From positions 1 through 64,000 of the forward strand of contig JAFWEJ010000007.1 in the NCBI GenBank assembly GCA_017512985.1: DNA of 64,000 bases. The letters run 5' to 3'. The notes under the pieces are model-generated. The model ran no database searches and had not been told where the DNA came from. It saw only the letters and a program-made list of their open reading frames with translations. How positions within the stretch are numbered: the stretch's first letter is position 1; each line of letters opens with the position of its first letter. Position numbers and translations under genes: made by a program. Positions 39,885 through 48,606 of this stretch are shown here, piece by piece. This DNA comes from Clostridia bacterium (GTDB lineage: Bacteria; Bacillota; Clostridia; Christensenellales; Aristaeellaceae).

Positions 39885-41954
39885 TCAGCAGGCAGCTTTT
39901 TCCATTCCGGCTGTCGTATGAACAATGACTTTATCCATGATCAGCAGCACCGCAGGCAGGAGCAGCAATACCACTGCCACGCTCAGCAGCGCGCCGCGGG
40001 CAATCAGCCTGCACATGGAGGAGATGATCGCCACATTGGAATACAGGCCCACGCCGTAGGTCGCCGCAAAGAAGCCAAGACCGCTGACCAGCACGCTCTG
40101 CGCGGCGGAAGCGACAGCGTCCTGAACCGCTTCTTTCTTATCCTTACCTGCAAGCCGGTTCTGCTTGTACCGGGTCGTCAGCAGGATGGCGTAGTCCACC
40201 GTGGCGCCCAGCTGGATCGTGGAGATCAGGATCGGCCCTACAAAAGGCAGCTCCTGTTTCAGGTAATACGGGATGCACAGGTTGGCCGCAATAGCCAGTT
40301 CGATCACAGCCACCAGCAGGACAGGCAGCGAGAAGGACCGCTGCACCAGCATGATGATCACAAAGATCGCGATAATCGAAATCAGGCTGACAACCGTGAA
40401 GTCCCGGTCCGTACAGGCAATTAGGTCCTTTGTGCAGGGCGCTTCACCGATCAGCATGCCGCCCTTGTCGTACTTCTTCAGGATTGCGTTCAGGCTGTCG
40501 ATCTGCGCGTTTACTTCATCCGAGGAGATGACATAAGCGCTATTCACCAGCATCAGCTGATACCGGTCGCCTTTGACCATGGACAGCACATCCTCCGGCA
40601 GGATCGACTCCGGAATCCCGGCGCCCAGCAGGCTGTCGATCCCGACGACGCTTTTCACACCGTCCACCTGCTGCATTTCCTTCGTCATGTCCCGGGCATC
40701 CTTCTGGGATACGTCCGCGTCGACCAGCAGCAGATGGGTCGTGGACATGCCAAAGGTCTCTTCCAGTTTCTTGTTGGCCTGGATGGATTCCAGCTCCGGC
40801 GGCATGACCTTGCTCATATCGTAGTAGACATTCACATTCCGGTATCCGTAGAACGACGGGATGATCATGATCAGCAGGATCACAGCCAGCACTTTATAGT
40901 GTTTCGTAACAAACCGGCCGATGCCGCTCACATCAGGCAGCAGCGGTTTGTGGCTCGTTTTTTCGATCGCGCCGTCCAGCGCCCGGATCACACAGGGCAG
41001 CAGCGTCACCGTGCCAAGCACGCCCAGGATTACGCCCTTGCTCATCACAATGCCCAGGTCTTTGCCCAGGGTGAAACTCATGAAGCAGATGCTCACAAAG
41101 CCGGCGATCGTGGTCAGGGAGGAGCCCAGGATGGAAGTGAAGGTCAGCCGGATGGCATTCGCCATGGCTTCATCCTTGTCGTCCGTCAGGGCTTTCTGCT
41201 CTTTGTAGCTGTGCCACAGGAAAATTGAATAGTCCAGCGTCACAGCCAGCTGCAGCACGGCAGCCACCGCCTTGGTGATATAGCTGATCTCGCCCAGGAA
41301 ATAATTGCTGCCCATGTTCCACAGTACAGAAACAGCAATGCAGAGCAGGAAGATCAGCGGCAGCAGGAACGAGTCCATGGTCAGCATCAGCACAACGGCG
41401 CACAGCGCTACGGCAATCGCGACATAGATCGCTTCCTGGTCCTCCACCAGCTGCCGGGTATCGGTCACGACCGCGGAAAGGCCGCTTACAAAGGTCTTTT
41501 CACCGGCAACCTTCCGTACCTGACTGATAGCTTCCATGGTTTCCTCAGAGGAGGAACCTTCATCAAAGAAGACAGCGGAAAGCATACAGTCGCCCCGCTG
41601 GAACTTCTCCCGAATATCATCCGGGATGATTTCCACGGGCAGCGTTCCCTTCGTCAGTGAAGCGTACCCGATGACAGAGTCCACATGCGGTATTTCCTTC
41701 AGGGCGTTTTCCATATCCGCCTGGTCCTTCAGGTTCATACCCTCCGTAACCAGCAGGGAAAAAGCGCCCTTGCCGAAATCCTTCAGCAGGATCTCCTGGC
41801 CCTGGACAGTTTCCAGGTCCTGCGGCAGATAATACAGCAGGTCATATTTGGTCTTTGTCCGGACCATGCCCAGCACAGACGGCACCACCAGCGCAATGCA
41901 CAGGATGATGATCAGTATCCGGTGCTGAACCAGTCCCTTGGTAAATCCTTTCAT
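39885..41954 (-). CDS. MMPL/RND-family transporter
   Basis: About 689 residues in two homologous halves, each with one helix, a large outer domain and five more helices. The first helix is at about 10-28 (RILIIILCIALVVPSVLG). Outer domains cover about 35-170 and 385-520. Typical segments are AVAAVLQLAVTLDYSIFLWH in half one and TIQLGATVDYAILLTTRY in half two, with the Asp-Tyr pair of the proton relay. Such transporters export lipids or hydrophobic compounds. The start MKGFTKGLV follows AGGAGG. It is divergent from a TetR regulator that probably controls it. Confidence 0.9.
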   Translation of the reverse strand: MKGFTKGLVQHRILIIILCIALVVPSVLGMVRTKTKYDLLYYLPQDLETVQGQEILLKDFGKGAFSLLVTEGMNLKDQADMENALKEIPHVDSVIGYASLTKGTLPVEIIPDDIREKFQRGDCMLSAVFFDEGSSSEETMEAISQVRKVAGEKTFVSGLSAVVTDTRQLVEDQEAIYVAIAVALCAVVLMLTMDSFLLPLIFLLCIAVSVLWNMGSNYFLGEISYITKAVAAVLQLAVTLDYSIFLWHSYKEQKALTDDKDEAMANAIRLTFTSILGSSLTTIAGFVSICFMSFTLGKDLGIVMSKGVILGVLGTVTLLPCVIRALDGAIEKTSHKPLLPDVSGIGRFVTKHYKVLAVILLIMIIPSFYGYRNVNVYYDMSKVMPPELESIQANKKLEETFGMSTTHLLLVDADVSQKDARDMTKEMQQVDGVKSVVGIDSLLGAGIPESILPEDVLSMVKGDRYQLMLVNSAYVISSDEVNAQIDSLNAILKKYDKGGMLIGEAPCTKDLIACTDRDFTVVSLISIIAIFVIIMLVQRSFSLPVLLVAVIELAIAANLCIPYYLKQELPFVGPILISTIQLGATVDYAILLTTRYKQNRLAGKDKKEAVQDAVASAAQSVLVSGLGFFAATYGVGLYSNVAIISSMCRLIARGALLSVAVVLLLLPAVLLIMDKVIVHTTAGMEKAAC

Positions 41955-41994
41955 GTTTGTCTTCCTCCTGTTCGGTGCTTGTTTTGAACACCAT

Positions 41995-42060
41995 GTTGAC
42001 TTTCTCAACGCCGTGAATTATAATGACCCCCCGTGATCGAAATCAATAATCAGATTGATT
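41995..42060. promoter_or_regulatory. Divergent promoters with shared -10 and palindromic operators
   Basis: Plus strand: TTGACT (41996-42001), 17 bases, TATAAT (42019-42024) for tetR. Minus strand: TTGATT (42041-42046), 18 bases, TATAAT (42017-42022) for the MMPL operon. The two -10 boxes overlap in the palindrome ATTATAAT. GTTGACTTTCTCAAC (41995-42009) and AATCAATAATCAGATTGATT (42041-42060) are inverted repeats suited to TetR binding, one over each -35. Confidence 0.75.
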
Positions 42061-42147
42061 ATCGATCGTTTGTTAATCAACACCGGTTCAGCCGCCATCC
42101 GGATAATCAACAAAAAAGCCAATATTGTTCAGGAAAGAAGGAGACCC

Positions 42148-42723
42148 ATGGAAGAGCAAAAAAAAGAAGACCGGCGTGTGAGGCGCACCAAAAAGATGCT
42201 GACCCAGGCCCTGACTCAGCTCATGCAGGAAAAACAGATCAAGGAAATCACAGTCAAGGAACTGACAGACCTTGCGGATATGAACCGGGGTACTTTCTAC
42301 CTGTATTACAGGGATGTGTACGACATGCTGGAAAAGCTGGAGGACAGCATGTTTGAGGCCCTGGACAGCATTGCCGCCCTGCATGAAACTGACGCGGCCC
42401 GACAGGAAACCAAACCGATCCTGCTGGATGTATTCCGTTTTGTGGAGGAAAACCAAGAGATTGTCCGGGTGCTGCTCAGCCCCTACGGCGACATGAAATT
42501 CCTTCACCGCCTGTATGACGTGATCCGGGAAAAGTGTCTCACCGGATTTCCATACGCCGCCGCGGTGGACAAAAAAAATGAGGCGGATTTTGATTACCGC
42601 TTCAGTTTTGTGATCTATGGTGCCGCCGGGCTGATCCGCGCCTGGGTAAACCGGAACTGTGCGGAGCCCGCCGTTCAGATGGCCGAACTGGCTGACGCAC
42701 TGATTCGCCGCGGAAGTCTGTAA
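42148..42723 (+). CDS. TetR-family transcriptional regulator
   Basis: 191 residues. The N-terminal HTH (about 10-60) reads RRTKKMLTQALTQLMQEKQ, then EITVKELTDLADMNRGTFYL. The C-terminal ligand domain (about 75-190) belongs to the TetR_C_8-like group (DVFRFVEENQEIVRVLLSPY). The start follows AAGGAGA by 5 bases; the open frame upstream overlaps the operators. It is transcribed divergently from the MMPL operon and very likely represses it and itself. Confidence 0.92.
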   Translation: MEEQKKEDRRVRRTKKMLTQALTQLMQEKQIKEITVKELTDLADMNRGTFYLYYRDVYDMLEKLEDSMFEALDSIAALHETDAARQETKPILLDVFRFVEENQEIVRVLLSPYGDMKFLHRLYDVIREKCLTGFPYAAAVDKKNEADFDYRFSFVIYGAAGLIRAWVNRNCAEPAVQMAELADALIRRGSL

Positions 42724-42825
42724 TCTCACATTCCATCATTTTTCAGGAGCAAACCCCAAAAAACACAGTGCAGATTAATATTCAACCTCCTCACACATTT
42801 TTTCTCTGTTCTTTTCCCAATATAA

Positions 42826-42851
42826 CAAAAGTGCGGAAACCCGCACTTTTG
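42826..42851. terminator. Bidirectional terminator between tetR and integrase genes
   Basis: Perfect 11-bp stem CAAAAGTGCGG/CCGCACTTTTG with loop AAAC, between convergent genes. Confidence 0.85.
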
Positions 42852-42869
42852 TCAAATAGATTATCCCGC

Positions 42870-43814
42870 TCATATGGATTGCAGATACCGCTGCATGCGA
42901 TCCGCGCTGTCTTGTTGCATCTTCTCCGTAACATGGCCGTAAGTATCAAGAGTGAAGGCCACAGTCGCATGCCCAAGGTTGGAAGACACTGTCTTGATAT
43001 CCGTCCCCTGTTCTAAAGCCAGCGTCGCATAAGTATGCCGGAGATCATGGAAACGGGTTTCCGGAAGGCCAGCTGCCTTGGCACAACGCTTAAAGCTCTC
43101 ATACACCGTACACTTGGAGAGATGACGACCCAACTCAGTTGTGAACACAAAATTCTCATCGTTTACCCAGTTCTCGCCGGCGGCCAGTTTCCATTCAGAC
43201 TGTTTAGATCTGATCCGACGCAACACGTTCAGCACATCGTCCGCCACCATGAAGACACGCTGCTTATCGTTCTTCAGGGGAGCAAATTTATACTCTCCGC
43301 CCGGCTTCCGCTCTTTCTGCAACTGACGGTAAATCCGGATTGTCTTCCTGTTAAAATCAACGCAGTCCCAGGTCAGACCAATCACTTCGCCCTGGCGCAT
43401 GCCGGTGAAAGCCGTCACATACAGAAGGTTTTCCATCGGGTTGCCCTTAATAGCATTCAGAAACTCTCTCACGTTCTCTCCCTCCACTGGATGCATTTCG
43501 CTCTTAATTACTTTCGGCAGCGTCGCCGCGTCGCTGACATTGTACCGGAGATATCTGAGTTCCACTGCCTTGTCCAGCGCTTCATGAAGTACGCTGTGGA
43601 TGTTCTTGATGGATTTGGCAGAAAGGCCGGGGCTCTTATTGACCTTCCATTTTCCGTTACACATCTTCTGCTTGATCTTATAAGGCTTCATCCGGCTGTT
43701 ATATAAATTCTGGACCATCGGCGCAGTCAATTCCGTCAGCAGGAGTGCACCGAAGGCAGGCTTGAGATGCATGCGGATCTGATAATCATACTGGTCGATC
43801 GTATTAGGTTTCAC
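42870..43814 (-). CDS. Tyrosine site-specific integrase, 5'-truncated
   Basis: 314 residues from the only available start, a GTG without a ribosome site. The catalytic set is complete: Arg in TGMRQGEVIGL (about 127-137), HDLRHTYATLA (HxxR, about 265-275), His in LGHATVAF and Tyr in TLDTYGHV. The SAM-like core-binding domain starts right at the N-terminus (NTIDQYDYQIRMHLKPAFG). The reading frame stays open upstream for at least 15 more codons (WLKEYKTDV) into the end of the HNH gene. The amino-terminal arm-binding domain of about 60 residues usual in Tn916/phage-type integrases is missing. It is therefore probably a relic of an integrated element. Confidence 0.85.
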   Translation of the reverse strand: MKPNTIDQYDYQIRMHLKPAFGALLLTELTAPMVQNLYNSRMKPYKIKQKMCNGKWKVNKSPGLSAKSIKNIHSVLHEALDKAVELRYLRYNVSDAATLPKVIKSEMHPVEGENVREFLNAIKGNPMENLLYVTAFTGMRQGEVIGLTWDCVDFNRKTIRIYRQLQKERKPGGEYKFAPLKNDKQRVFMVADDVLNVLRRIRSKQSEWKLAAGENWVNDENFVFTTELGRHLSKCTVYESFKRCAKAAGLPETRFHDLRHTYATLALEQGTDIKTVSSNLGHATVAFTLDTYGHVTEKMQQDSADRMQRYLQSI

Positions 43815-43852
43815 ATCCGTCTTATACTCTTTCAGCCAGATAACCTTCTCCC

Positions 43853-44932
43853 TTAAAGTTCTGCCAAAGCAATCAACTTTGCAATATCATCTTGATCTCT
43901 AACGACATGCATTTTCCGATGGCAATTGGGACACAGAGCAACCATATTACTCAATTCATCAGGACCGTCCTCCGCCAACGGTACAATATGATGTGCTTCC
44001 AAATACGGCCTTCCTTGTTTGTCCTTAAAACCGAGTGTTGCTCCGCATAACTGGCAAACACCGTTTGCTCTTGCTTTTGCGGCTAATTGCAGTAATGGAT
44101 TTCTTCTTCGCTGTTGAGACGTTGAAGTATATGTATCTGCCGGACCGGATCGGCTATTTCTTGCTCTGATTAACAACTCTTCTACTGAAAGTTTAGCAGC
44201 TTCTTGTTCCTCAATTTCTTCCATCTTTACTGTTTCTGCAGCAAGAATCTGTGGATATGTCTCTTCCAATGCCGCCGTCAACTCCGGTCTGAGTTTCCAC
44301 TCGAACAACCCGTTTGAAAGACTTCTGCCAAGGAAAACAATCGGATACAGCTTTTCACTGTCGGGTTTTCCTTCCCTCGGAATTGAAGGAATTGAGAAAA
44401 TCTCAGATACTTTCCGACCCAAAGATGTACAAGACGTGATAAATGAAGACGGATGCTTCCCTTCCAACTCTGCTAACCGCTTAAGATTGGAAGCATGATT
44501 CGGAGAAGCATAAAACTTCGCCAAATATTCGATATCTTTTTCAGTAATAGTTCCCCGCCTTATCAGGTCCAACCACTGATTTTTCTGTATATTGACCAAT
44601 CCATATGAGTAATCATGGAATTCCGGTTCCTCAACGACATACTCCGGAGTATCTTCCTTAACCATCCACAGCATCCATAAGAAAGATTGTGCATCCAGCA
44701 ATGTTGCATTTAATTCCGAGGGCAGTAAATCTTTTATTTCCTTAACAATATTGAGATACTCCTGATACCCCGCCCATGTGCATTTTTGCACACAGGCAGC
44801 ATGGTGCCCCAACTTGTTCAGTTTTTCACCCGTCCCTTGCTTACGTGCAACAGCGTATTCATCTTTATTCTTCAGAAAGAAATACAAGGATGCAACTGAA
44901 ATAGGATCGTTCATGCTCTTTTTCGATAACAA
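43853..44932 (-). CDS. HNH endonuclease domain protein
   Basis: 359 residues from a TTG; an ATG six codons on is the other choice. The last 90 residues are a classic HNH nuclease: a zinc pair in CQLCG, the HNH core LEAHHIVPLAEDG and NMVALCPNCHRKMH. The first 250 residues are helical and unlike anything I recognise. The gene is more AT-rich than its surroundings. The frame is open upstream to about 45034 with a protein-like sequence (HEAAETLKAIYLGDDD) but no good start, so the 5' end may be cut. It could be a defence or mobile-element nuclease. The gene ends 38 bases before the first start codon of the broken integrase. Confidence 0.8.
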   Translation of the reverse strand: MLSKKSMNDPISVASLYFFLKNKDEYAVARKQGTGEKLNKLGHHAACVQKCTWAGYQEYLNIVKEIKDLLPSELNATLLDAQSFLWMLWMVKEDTPEYVVEEPEFHDYSYGLVNIQKNQWLDLIRRGTITEKDIEYLAKFYASPNHASNLKRLAELEGKHPSSFITSCTSLGRKVSEIFSIPSIPREGKPDSEKLYPIVFLGRSLSNGLFEWKLRPELTAALEETYPQILAAETVKMEEIEEQEAAKLSVEELLIRARNSRSGPADTYTSTSQQRRRNPLLQLAAKARANGVCQLCGATLGFKDKQGRPYLEAHHIVPLAEDGPDELSNMVALCPNCHRKMHVVRDQDDIAKLIALAEL

Positions 44933-45144
44933 TCCGGCAAAGCGCTCAAAAGCTGCTTCATCGTCATCTCCCAGATATATAGCTTTCAGCGTTTCGGCTG
45001 CTTCATGACTGTTCTCATAGAAGATATGTCGTTCATATCATTTCGGATTGTGTGACCAGCTATGACTTAAAAAAGATTCCGGAAATGCTTGCCTACTACA
45101 CGGACAAGGGCTGTGAAGTCAAGAACCTTGCCATCTATATGGGA

Positions 45145-45678
45145 ATGAATTATCAATACAAGAGATTGGACAGCAACAATTTCACACGTAATTCATTGGA
45201 TGATTTTGTCCGCCACCAGACTGTTACAGAATGCTGGCGAAAGATAAACGACGATTGGAGGCTTGTGCCGAATGTCTTTGAAGAAAACTGGTCGCCGGAA
45301 CAGTGCCGGGAAATAGCAGAAGACGTGGTGCAGCATATAAGCCTTGACCAGACCGGCTTCGGCGCGTTCGACGGCGGGCGGATCATTGGTTTTGCAATCG
45401 TCTCCCACCGTATATTTGGAACTGCGTCAAGATATGTGCAATTGGTTTGTTTTCAGATATCAGAGGAATACAGGCGTCAGGGCATCGGCAGGAAGCTCTT
45501 TTCCCTGGCCTGCGAAGAGGCCCGGCGGCTGGGCGCGGAGAAACTGTACATTTCGGCTCATTCCTCAAAAGAGTCACAGGCGGCATACCGGGCACTTGGC
45601 TGTACGCCTGCGGAGGAGGTCAATGACGGACTGGCAGCAGCGGAACCCTTTGATGTCCAAATGGAATACAGGTTATAA
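45145..45678 (+). CDS. GNAT-family N-acetyltransferase with in-frame upstream fragment
   Basis: 177 residues from MNYQYKRLDSNNF, where similar acetyltransferases begin. The pattern FVRHQTVTECWRKI is typical. The acetyl-CoA motif is EEYRRQGIGRKLFSLACEEA (about 107-126), followed by YISAHSSKESQAAYRALGC. The reading frame continues 31 codons upstream to a GTG at 45052 and beyond (SDCVTSYDLKKIPEM), which looks like the tail of a different protein joined in frame. No good ribosome site precedes the internal ATG. The substrate is unknown. Confidence 0.82.
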   Translation: MNYQYKRLDSNNFTRNSLDDFVRHQTVTECWRKINDDWRLVPNVFEENWSPEQCREIAEDVVQHISLDQTGFGAFDGGRIIGFAIVSHRIFGTASRYVQLVCFQISEEYRRQGIGRKLFSLACEEARRLGAEKLYISAHSSKESQAAYRALGCTPAEEVNDGLAAAEPFDVQMEYRL

Positions 45679-45696
45679 AAGATCAGGAGAAGCAGG

Positions 45697-45876
45697 ATGT
45701 ATCTTGTCAAAGCAGAGGCAAATCAGATAGAAAAAATCACAACCGTAGGTGAAACTAATGTTTGTCAGAATAACTTTCAATTTAACTTTTCAAGCGTTTC
45801 CGGTGAAAGAAGATTTCACCTGTTTCAAAAACCGTTCTGCAACCGGTGTAAAGCTTTGATACTTATTCCAGATTAA
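45697..45876 (+). pseudogene. Short open frame, possible 5' fragment of a lost gene
   Basis: 59 codons starting MYLVKAEANQIEKITT, with AGGAGAAGCAGG directly upstream and 18 bases from the acetyltransferase stop. Its second half overlaps the LysR gene end on the other strand, so only the first 30 or so codons can be original. It is probably the start of a gene cut off by a rearrangement. Confidence 0.3.
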
Positions 45877-46680
45877 ATACATTTTCATTTCAAGGTGCGG
45901 TGACAGCGGGCGAAAAATCAGTCCGCTTTCTTTGGATATATCAATCAGGTTGTTCAGCGTCAGAAGAATACCAAGCCCTTCTTTTGCAAACATTGAACCG
46001 TTATAGGAAAGCCTGAAGGATCCTTCCAGATGCAACTGGCTGAACCTCTCCTTTGCCCACGGGCGGATATCGTTTTCCCAACTCTGTTGTGAGCAAAACA
46101 GCGGATGACCGATCAGGTCATTGACTGTGATGTATTTCTTTTTAGCCAGATCCGAGTCGCCCGGAAAAACCGCGCCGAAATAATCCGCTTCCGGAAACAG
46201 GATATAGTTGTATTTCCGTTCATCCGGTACCTCGCAGATTACGGCAAAATCAAGCAGTCCCTTGTCCAGTTTTTCCGTCACCTGCTCTGTGTCACCACTT
46301 GTTATGTGATACTGGAGCGCTGGGCATTTCTTTTTAAACTCATGGATTTCCCTGGCCAGGTACCGGATCTGATAGGATTCTGCCAGACCGAAGTAGAGAT
46401 TCCCCCCGGTGATATCATCCAATGAGAAGAACTCCTGCTCAATCTTGTCCGCCATGGACACAAGGTCTTCCGCCCGGTTTCGAAGCAGAATGCCTTCATC
46501 TGTCAATGCTATGCTGAAGCTGTGCCGGGTAAAAAGCTTCTTTCCCAGTTCATCCTCCAGGCTTTTCAACTGCTTGGAAAGCGTGGGCTGCGTCACATGC
46601 AGGATCTCCGCTGCCCGGGTCATGTTCTCTTCTCTCGCGACAGCCAGAAAATAACGTAATGTCCGGATCTCCACAGGCAT
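45790..46680 (-). CDS. LysR-family transcriptional regulator
   Basis: 296 residues. The winged HTH covers about 1-60 (LRYFLAVAREENMTRAAE, HVTQPTLSKQLKSLE) and the effector domain about 90-290, with the usual hinge and GLLDFAVICEV. It is transcribed divergently from a small redox operon (46798-49906) and probably activates it. A perfect 20-bp palindrome lies between the two. The effector is unknown; the operon content suggests oxidised or electrophilic compounds. Confidence 0.93.
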   Translation of the reverse strand: MPVEIRTLRYFLAVAREENMTRAAEILHVTQPTLSKQLKSLEDELGKKLFTRHSFSIALTDEGILLRNRAEDLVSMADKIEQEFFSLDDITGGNLYFGLAESYQIRYLAREIHEFKKKCPALQYHITSGDTEQVTEKLDKGLLDFAVICEVPDERKYNYILFPEADYFGAVFPGDSDLAKKKYITVNDLIGHPLFCSQQSWENDIRPWAKERFSQLHLEGSFRLSYNGSMFAKEGLGILLTLNNLIDISKESGLIFRPLSPHLEMKMYLIWNKYQSFTPVAERFLKQVKSSFTGNA

Positions 46681-46704
46681 GCTCCTTTCGATGATATTCC
46701 AAAT

Positions 46705-46724
46705 ATGAATATCATGATATTCAT
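46705..46724. promoter_or_regulatory. LysR operator, perfect palindrome
   Basis: ATGAATATCATGATATTCAT is its own reverse complement. ATGATATTC occurs again at 46691-46699. A plus-strand -10 TATAAT (46757-46762) has no consensus -35 (TAGCGA), as expected for an activator-dependent promoter. Confidence 0.8.
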
Positions 46725-46797
46725 TATAACCATTAGCGAGCTGTTCGTAAAGACGTTATAATGAGCCCGTCAGGATGAAACAAGGAAGGTGAAACCG

Positions 46798-47022
46798 GTG
46801 GAAACGGAACTGGAGAAGATCCTCAGCAATCTTTCGGATGCCGGATGCGGGAACGACGAACTGGAGCACGCAAAGCAACTTTACGAAGCCGGTGATACCG
46901 AAGCTCTGATCCGGTACTTCCGGAAATGCCGGTGCAAGAGGATGGACGAACTCCACGAGAGCCAGCGCAAAGTAGACTGTCTTGACTTCCTGATTCGCCG
47001 GACAGCAAAAGCAATGCAATAA
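46798..47022 (+). CDS. Small conserved-looking helical protein
   Basis: 74 residues from a GTG 8 bases after AAGGAAGG; another GTG nine bases earlier overlaps the ribosome site. The sequence is helical and charged (ETELEKILSNLSDAGCGNDE, KQLYEAGDTEALIRYFRKCR) with four cysteines. It lacks membrane segments. It is the first gene of the LysR-controlled operon, 25 bases before the hydrolase. I do not recognise a named family; a regulatory or redox accessory role is possible. Confidence 0.65.
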   Translation: METELEKILSNLSDAGCGNDELEHAKQLYEAGDTEALIRYFRKCRCKRMDELHESQRKVDCLDFLIRRTAKAMQ

Positions 47023-47047
47023 AACACCTATGAAGGAGAGATGGACC

Positions 47048-48049
47048 ATGATCAGAAAAGAAGAGCTGAACCTCACAAAAGAATGGGACAAGACCTTCCC
47101 CAGAAGCGAAAAAGTTGAACACAGCAAAGTGACTTTTGTGAATCGTTATGGCATTACACTGGCAGCAGACCTGTATGCCCCGAGGACTGCGGAAGGCAAA
47201 CTCCCGGCGATTGCTGTGAGCGGTCCTTTCGGTGCCGTCAAAGAACAGTGCTCCGGCCTGTATGCCCAGACTCTGGCTGAGCGCGGATTCCTCACCATTG
47301 CGTTCGATCCTTCCTTCACCGGAGAAAGCGGCGGTTCCCCCCGTTATATGGCATCTCCCGACATCAATACCGAAGATTTCATGGCGGCGGTGGACTTCCT
47401 TTCCCTGAATGAAAAAGTGGATCCGGACCGCATCGGTATCCTGGGAATCTGCGGTTGGGGCGGTATGGCCATCAATGCTGCTGCATTGGATACCCGTATT
47501 AAGGCAACTGTAGCTTCCACCATGTATGATATGACCCGCGTGAACGCGAAAGGCTACTTTGACTCCGCCGATAACGAGGAAGCCCGCTACCAGGCAAAAG
47601 CTGCAATGTGTGCCCAGCGGCTGGAAGACCTGAAGAACGGAGAGTATAAGCTCGGCGGCGGTGTAGTCGATCCCCTGCCGGAAGACGCGCCTTTCTTTGT
47701 AAAAGATTACTACGATTACTACAAAACAGAACGTGGCTACCATCCCCGTTCCCTGAATTCCAACGGCGGCTGGAACGTCATCGGCTGCGAATCCTTTGTT
47801 AATCAGCCGATCCTTCAATACAGCAATGAGATCCGCAGCGCAGTCCTTCTGATCCATGGCGAGAAGGCGCATTCCTGCTATTTCAGCCGTGATGCCTATG
47901 CCAACATGATCGAAAACAGCAAATACACAGACAACAAAGAACTGATGATCATTCCTGACGCGGTACACACCGATCTCTACGACGGCGGTGACAGGAACGT
48001 CATTCCATTCGACAAAATACAGAGCTTCTTTGAGCAGCATCTGAAATAA
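47048..48049 (+). CDS. Alpha/beta hydrolase
   Basis: 333 residues of the alpha/beta-hydrolase fold, resembling YcjY/dienelactone-hydrolase-type proteins. The strand-turn region is NRYGITLAADLYAPRTAEGK, the oxyanion region SGPFGAVKEQ, and the nucleophile elbow reads GILGICGWGGMAINAAALD (about 137-155) with Cys in the nucleophile place. The acid and His are likely in LIHGEKAHSCYF and IPDAVHTDLYDG. The start follows AAGGAG. There is no signal peptide. The substrate is unknown. Confidence 0.87.
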   Translation: MIRKEELNLTKEWDKTFPRSEKVEHSKVTFVNRYGITLAADLYAPRTAEGKLPAIAVSGPFGAVKEQCSGLYAQTLAERGFLTIAFDPSFTGESGGSPRYMASPDINTEDFMAAVDFLSLNEKVDPDRIGILGICGWGGMAINAAALDTRIKATVASTMYDMTRVNAKGYFDSADNEEARYQAKAAMCAQRLEDLKNGEYKLGGGVVDPLPEDAPFFVKDYYDYYKTERGYHPRSLNSNGGWNVIGCESFVNQPILQYSNEIRSAVLLIHGEKAHSCYFSRDAYANMIENSKYTDNKELMIIPDAVHTDLYDGGDRNVIPFDKIQSFFEQHLK

Positions 48050-48063
48050 AAGGAGCGTTCGTT

Positions 48064-48606
48064 ATGAGCAATGTACTTGTTATTTCCACCAGCCTCAGGG
48101 CAAAGAGCAATTCTGATATCCTGACAGAGCAGCTGATCAACGGTGCCCGGGATGCAGGGCATGAAGTGGAGCATATCAGCCTGAAGGGCAAGGAACTCGG
48201 ATTCTGCATCGGCTGTCTTGCCTGCCAGAAAACACAAAAGTGTGTGTTGAAGGACGATGCTGTCTGGATCGCTGAAAAGGTCAAAAGCGCAGATACCCTT
48301 GTGTTTGTCACACCGATCTACTACTACGAGATGAGCGGCCAGATGAAGACGCTGCTGGATCGTATGAATCCACTGTATCCTTCGGATTACAGTTTCCGTA
48401 AGGTTTACATGCTTTCTACGGCTACGGAGGATGAAGAGACTACCCCGGAAAAAGCGTTAAATGGCTTGCAAGGCTGGGTGGATTGCTTTGAAAAGGCAGA
48501 ACTTGCGGGAGCACTGTTCTGCGGCGGAATTTCCGATCCCGGCGAAGCCTCCGGAAAGAAGGATGAGCAGATTGAAGCATATGAATTCGGAAAATCATTG
48601 GAATAA
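48064..48606 (+). CDS. Flavodoxin-family NAD(P)H-dependent oxidoreductase
   Basis: 180 residues with a flavodoxin-like fold that binds FMN. The phosphate loop is ISTSLRAKSNSDIL (about 7-20). A short Cys motif GCLACQKTQKCVLKDDA (about 56-72) and FVTPIYYYEMSGQMKTLLDR (about 82-101) place it with NADPH-dependent FMN reductases and iron-sulfur-flavoprotein-like reductases. It starts 14 bases after the hydrolase following AAGGAG, and its 3' end overlaps the next gene by 26 bases. Confidence 0.9.
   Translation: MSNVLVISTSLRAKSNSDILTEQLINGARDAGHEVEHISLKGKELGFCIGCLACQKTQKCVLKDDAVWIAEKVKSADTLVFVTPIYYYEMSGQMKTLLDRMNPLYPSDYSFRKVYMLSTATEDEETTPEKALNGLQGWVDCFEKAELAGALFCGGISDPGEASGKKDEQIEAYEFGKSLE

Noticed and set aside
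42088-42729. 213-codon minus-strand frame over tetR
   Set aside because: Shadow of the TetR gene, which has a ribosome site, an HTH and a divergent promoter.
46823-48040. 405-codon minus-strand frame opposite the alpha/beta hydrolase
   Set aside because: The plus-strand hydrolase has motifs, ribosome site and operon context; the reverse frame has none.
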